Source: Chloroflexi bacterium B3_Chlor (GTDB lineage: Bacteria; Chloroflexota; Anaerolineae; UBA7937; B3-Chlor). Taken from it: a DNA stretch of 64,000 nt. Below, piece by piece: positions 61,249 through 64,000 of this stretch (its first letter is position 1; each line of letters starts with the position of its first letter). Where the stretch lies: contig NJBK01000006.1 of assembly GCA_005223035.1 (NCBI GenBank), forward strand, positions 1 to 64,000, written 5' to 3'. Below the pieces are notes generated by a model. That model was not told the origin of the DNA. It worked only from the letters and a program-made list of their open reading frames with translations, and searched no databases. The translations under genes were made by a program, and so were the position numbers.

Positions 61249-63210
61249 TCAACGTGACCTAACACTTACGTCGCCTAGCGGCACCGAATCTCCCTGCCCT
61301 TCCGGGTAGCTGGCTTGCACACGCTCGCCGGAGGAGGAGAGCAAGCTCACCTCGAGACCGTACGTCCCTTCAGGCGTCACCGGGTTCAAGTTGATATCGT
61401 AGTCGTCCCGCACGACCTCCCCCACCCGCCAGGAAGTGGGCGGATAGAAGCCTATCGCCCCTGTGGGTCGCTCAAGCGCTCCTCCCCAGACCTGGTGGGC
61501 CTCATCTATCAGCCCTACGGCCGCGATGTACTCCTCAGTGAGGGGTACAAGAGGCTGCCAGTATAGAGTGACGTGGATCCAGCCGCTAGGTGGGTGATAC
61601 GTATCATCGGTGGAGTAGAAAGTCTCGCCGTCCAACTCGTACCCGGCAAGGCGCACCTTGTCATCGAAGAGTGCATCCACTGGACGGGCTTCGGAAGGCA
61701 CCTCCGAAAGGCGGTACTGGGCCGCGTATGCCTTGACCTCGACGCCCGGTGGGTATTGTTGCGTGACCAAGGGAAAATGAGTTGAGAGCCAGGACTCGAC
61801 CGCTCGGGTTGGGTCAGCCCATTCCGTGTGAGATTGCACTAGCCAAACCGTGCTATACTCTCCTAGACCTTCCAGGATCTGGGCCACCTCGGCCTCCCCC
61901 GCTAGCGGTCCGCCAAAAGGGGCGAAAACGGGCACTGTGCCTGAATAGTAGTAGACAAAAGGGATGCGAGTGTAGTCCACATGACAAAGGATGGCGTCGC
62001 CTGGCTTTGCATGTCCAGAAACGTAGCGGGCCGCCGCGCGCCATTCCTCCTTGCGATAATCAGGGCTCCAATTAAACCACAACCCACTCACGAAGATCGC
62101 CATGACCACGAGCAGAGAGCCGAGTCCCGCAGCCCTGGAGAAAGACGTGACCTTTTCGAGGCCCGCGCCGAGAGCCAAGAGGAAGGGTCCCAGAATGACG
62201 ATCAAATAGTAGACAGTGAAGATCTGTTGGCGAAACGACAAGACATATGCCAGCACGAAGGGGACCAGTAAAGAGAGGCTCAAGAAGACATTGGGCCGCA
62301 GATCCAGCCTCTTCCACCGGATGCGACCGCGGGCTCTTTGAGGCAAGTAGGGTAGGAAGAGCCCCGCTAGCACGAACGCGCCCGACACAGCCAGAATCAG
62401 GCCCAGCCCGGTGCCAGACAGTGGCAGACGGCGCACAGTGAAGGCCTCTAGACACGTTGTGATCATGCCAAACAGGCTCAGTGGGGCACGCCAGGAAGGA
62501 GTGGCGCCGCTCAGCTCCCAGGCTCTGGATAGCCAGGGAGAGAAGCAGAGAAGGCTTAGTCCGCCCGCCAAGGCCCCTCTCCGCAAAGCCTCCCGGTGTC
62601 GAGAAGGAAAGAGAAAGAGAAAGAGAAGCTGGGCAGGCAGAAGGAACGCGGCGTATAGATGAGTGTACAGGCTGGCTACAGTCACGAGAACGTAGGCAAC
62701 CCACCAGTACCAGCGGGGAGTTGCCAGCGCCCGTACGAAGCAATACATGGACCACACACTGAGCGTCGCCACCAACGCATACATCCTCGCTTCTTGAGAG
62801 TACCAGACCAGGAACGGGTTCGACACAGCCAGTAGAGTGGCGATCAAGGCCAGGCGAGCGCTGAAGAGGCGCCTGCCCAGCAAGTACAGCGCCGGGAGGT
62901 AGATGGTGCCCAAGAAAGCGGAAAGGATGCGCACGGATGCCTCGGAGGAGCCGAGAACTCGCATCCACAAGGACAGGACGAGGTGATAGAGAGGAGGGTT
63001 GGGCTCTTGGAGCGACATCCCCTGCTGGAAGATCTCTGACAGAGGGAAGCTGGCAAGATAGATGCTGACGGTTTCGTCCAGCCAGAGGCTGTGAAATGTC
63101 AGCTGGTAGAGTCGTAGGCCAAAGCCCAGCAATAGCAGAGCAAGAAAGGCCCATTCGCCTCGCCGGCTTCCTGACGGCAACGCAGATGGGCTCTCTTCAG
63201 TATGCACCAT
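61249..63210 (-). CDS. GT39-family (PMT/ArnT-like) membrane glycosyltransferase
   Basis: About 653 residues, with some ten to twelve membrane helices up to about residue 400, then a soluble C-terminal domain. SLWLDETVSIYLASF carries the Asp-Glu pair of the first loop, characteristic of GT39/ArnT-like enzymes; EPNPPLYHLVLSLWM follows. It uses a lipid-linked sugar to modify lipids or proteins outside the membrane. The C-terminal region (residues about 520-650) looks like a beta-sandwich. The ATG at 63210 is preferred over a start 22 codons earlier. Confidence 0.85.
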   Translation of the reverse strand: MVHTEESPSALPSGSRRGEWAFLALLLLGFGLRLYQLTFHSLWLDETVSIYLASFPLSEIFQQGMSLQEPNPPLYHLVLSLWMRVLGSSEASVRILSAFLGTIYLPALYLLGRRLFSARLALIATLLAVSNPFLVWYSQEARMYALVATLSVWSMYCFVRALATPRWYWWVAYVLVTVASLYTHLYAAFLLPAQLLFLFLFPSRHREALRRGALAGGLSLLCFSPWLSRAWELSGATPSWRAPLSLFGMITTCLEAFTVRRLPLSGTGLGLILAVSGAFVLAGLFLPYLPQRARGRIRWKRLDLRPNVFLSLSLLVPFVLAYVLSFRQQIFTVYYLIVILGPFLLALGAGLEKVTSFSRAAGLGSLLVVMAIFVSGLWFNWSPDYRKEEWRAAARYVSGHAKPGDAILCHVDYTRIPFVYYYSGTVPVFAPFGGPLAGEAEVAQILEGLGEYSTVWLVQSHTEWADPTRAVESWLSTHFPLVTQQYPPGVEVKAYAAQYRLSEVPSEARPVDALFDDKVRLAGYELDGETFYSTDDTYHPPSGWIHVTLYWQPLVPLTEEYIAAVGLIDEAHQVWGGALERPTGAIGFYPPTSWRVGEVVRDDYDINLNPVTPEGTYGLEVSLLSSSGERVQASYPEGQGDSVPLGDVSVRSR

Positions 63211-63330
63211 GGCGCACCAAGGACGTGTAGGGTGCTCGTGGCGAGAGCATTGTCTCCCATCGGTTACAATACTCAACGCATGCAGGTTCCCAACCGGCTG
63301 AGCTACGGAAGGCCAAGCGTGGTAACGGCC

Positions 63331-64000
63331 CTACCGAGTGTGGATTATGGGCCAGGGTGGGACCGGGCCGCAACATTGGAATGTCCTTACTGGATCGGAC
63401 ATGTTGACAAGGCACACCTGCCAATAGAGGGTTTCTTGCACACCACGGCCACGCAAGTAGTCCGCTTTCCAGTGACCACCCTCCTCACGTGGACGGGGAT
63501 CCAGCGGGACCGGAAGGTGGGTCCAAGAGGCCTCGTCCCCTTTCAACCTGATCCCCCACTCCCACCCGGAGGGGACTGCGTGCGGGGTCGAATCCCACTC
63601 AAGGGTAAAGGCGCGGCGAGGGAAAGCGTGTGAGGGAACGTTTATGGTTATCATAGGGCAGCTTATCGGTGTATGGGTCGGTGTTGGGGGCACCCGCGTA
63701 TGAGTTGGTGTTGGCGGCACTGGCGTAGACGTAGGCGGTGCTAGCGTATGGGTTGGTGTTGGCGCCGCAGGCGTGGGCGGTACCGGCGTATCAGTTGGCG
63801 TTGGCGGTGCCGGCGTATCGGTTGGTGTTGGCGGCACTGGCGTAGGCGGTGGTGGCGTAACGATGATGCTCAGCCCCACCGCGTCGCTAGTCACTCCATC
63901 CCGGTTGTAGGCGTAGACCAAGAGAGTGTGGGTGCCAGCCGTCGTCGGCGTCCAACGCAGAATGCCGGTCAGCGAAGGTTGGCCCTCGGCTGTCGGACTG
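63331..64000 (-). CDS. C-terminal part of a surface protein with Ig-like domain and Thr/Pro repeats (5' truncated by window)
   Basis: The frame is open to the window edge, giving at least 222 residues. An Ig-like end (ILRWTPTTAGTHTLLVYAYN...) is followed by a Thr-Pro-rich stretch of about 60 residues made of PTPTDTP/PVPPTPT units, and then a C-terminal domain of about 110 residues with ITINVPSHAFPRRAFTLEW and five Cys. It is probably cell-surface or secreted. Function unknown; the N-terminal part lies beyond the window. Confidence 0.8.
   Translation of the reverse strand, partial: SPTAEGQPSLTGILRWTPTTAGTHTLLVYAYNRDGVTSDAVGLSIIVTPPPPTPVPPTPTDTPAPPTPTDTPVPPTPAAPTPTHTLAPPTSTPVPPTPTHTRVPPTPTHTPISCPMITINVPSHAFPRRAFTLEWDSTPHAVPSGWEWGIRLKGDEASWTHLPVPLDPRPREEGGHWKADYLRGRGVQETLYWQVCLVNMSDPVRTFQCCGPVPPWPIIHTR
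63660..63850. repeat. in-frame tandem repeats encoding Thr/Pro units
   Basis: Imperfect units containing GTTGGTGTTGGCGG are repeated at intervals of roughly 30 to 36 bp and encode PTPTDTP-like blocks. They are prone to slippage, so copy number may vary among strains. Confidence 0.7.

Noticed and set aside
63585..63605. tRNA T-arm-like GGGGTCGAATCCC
   Set aside because: It lies inside the coding frame of the surface protein; no acceptor or anticodon stem can be folded around it.
63660..63850. CRISPR-like array
   Set aside because: The repeats are imperfect, in frame and encode Thr/Pro units of a surface protein; there are no unique spacers.

Overview
The window is 64 kb of GC-rich, gene-dense bacterial chromosome. 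No rRNA, tRNA, CRISPR array or phage module is visible. The gene content fits an anaerobic or facultative Chloroflexota-like bacterium (inference from families, not from a marker gene). It includes a tungsten-type aldehyde:ferredoxin oxidoreductase with a polyferredoxin, archaeal/IPM-type aconitase-like enzymes, TtuA/TtuB tRNA thiolation, LysM proteins with Thr/Pro-rich linkers, Reg_prop propellers, NSAR-type racemase and GT-C membrane glycosyltransferases. At least thirteen sigma70-like promoters (TTGACA-like, mostly N17, TATAAT-like) can be read directly.

Layout. 1-4600: a 1003-residue unknown protein coupled to a truncated upstream gene, then a secreted glycosidase-like lipoprotein. 4600-4952: a palindromic repeat pair. 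4953-7757 (minus): CPBP-like membrane protein, threonine aldolase, isoaspartyl peptidase. 7943-15750 (plus): uvrB, uvrA, a terpene-cyclase-fold protein, a GNAT enzyme and miaB. 15842-20821 (minus): two paralogous receiver-GAF-histidine kinases around a C45-like hydrolase. 20930-23940 (minus): compact hexapeptide protein, sulfur carrier, TtuA and a LysM-GH99-like protein, tightly coupled. 24044-33616 (minus): a long central-carbon operon (TPR protein, CoA-ligase beta with fused ferredoxin, CoA-ligase alpha, citryl-CoA-lyase-size citrate synthase homologue, HD protein, two LeuC/LeuD pairs, NADP-type isocitrate dehydrogenase). 33693-37155: DUF1385 protein, divergent from a phosphoglycerate mutase homologue whose two halves are in swapped order, followed by a histidine phosphatase. 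37161-43034: membrane proteins, hydrolase, small orphans and a methyltransferase. 43043-47039 (minus): ferredoxin, AOR, MoaD-like protein, aminotransferase. 47217-51735 (plus): propeller lipoprotein, GNAT, NSAR/MenC, THEP1. 51.8 kb: a dead alpha-mannosidase fragment. 52046-55758 (minus): threonine dehydratase and a polar amino acid ABC transporter. 56.1-56.7 kb: a GIY-YIG gene between inverted repeats, followed by a broken copy of the THEP1 5' end. 56669-63210 (minus): exonuclease-WYL fusion, PlsC, LysM-L,D-transpeptidase, QueD, RdgB, alpha/beta hydrolase, GT39-like protein. 63331-64000: 3' end of a Thr/Pro-repeat surface protein.

How the genes work together. The 24-34 kb operon contains what is needed to connect acetyl-CoA plus oxaloacetate with citrate, isocitrate and 2-oxoglutarate. 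It uses a lyase/ligase pair in place of a full-length citrate synthase, so citryl-CoA thioester energy could be exchanged with ATP. The ligase beta subunit carries an unexpected two-cluster ferredoxin domain. The AOR cluster, threonine dehydratase, threonine aldolase, isoaspartyl peptidase, amino acid transporter and the GNAT/NSAR pair all point to amino-acid and peptide use.

The strongest novelty candidates are the circularly permuted iPGM homologue (34928-36529), the ferredoxin-fused CoA ligase and its operon, the sulfur carrier with residues beyond Gly-Gly, and the inverted-repeat GIY-YIG unit beside a gene fragment.
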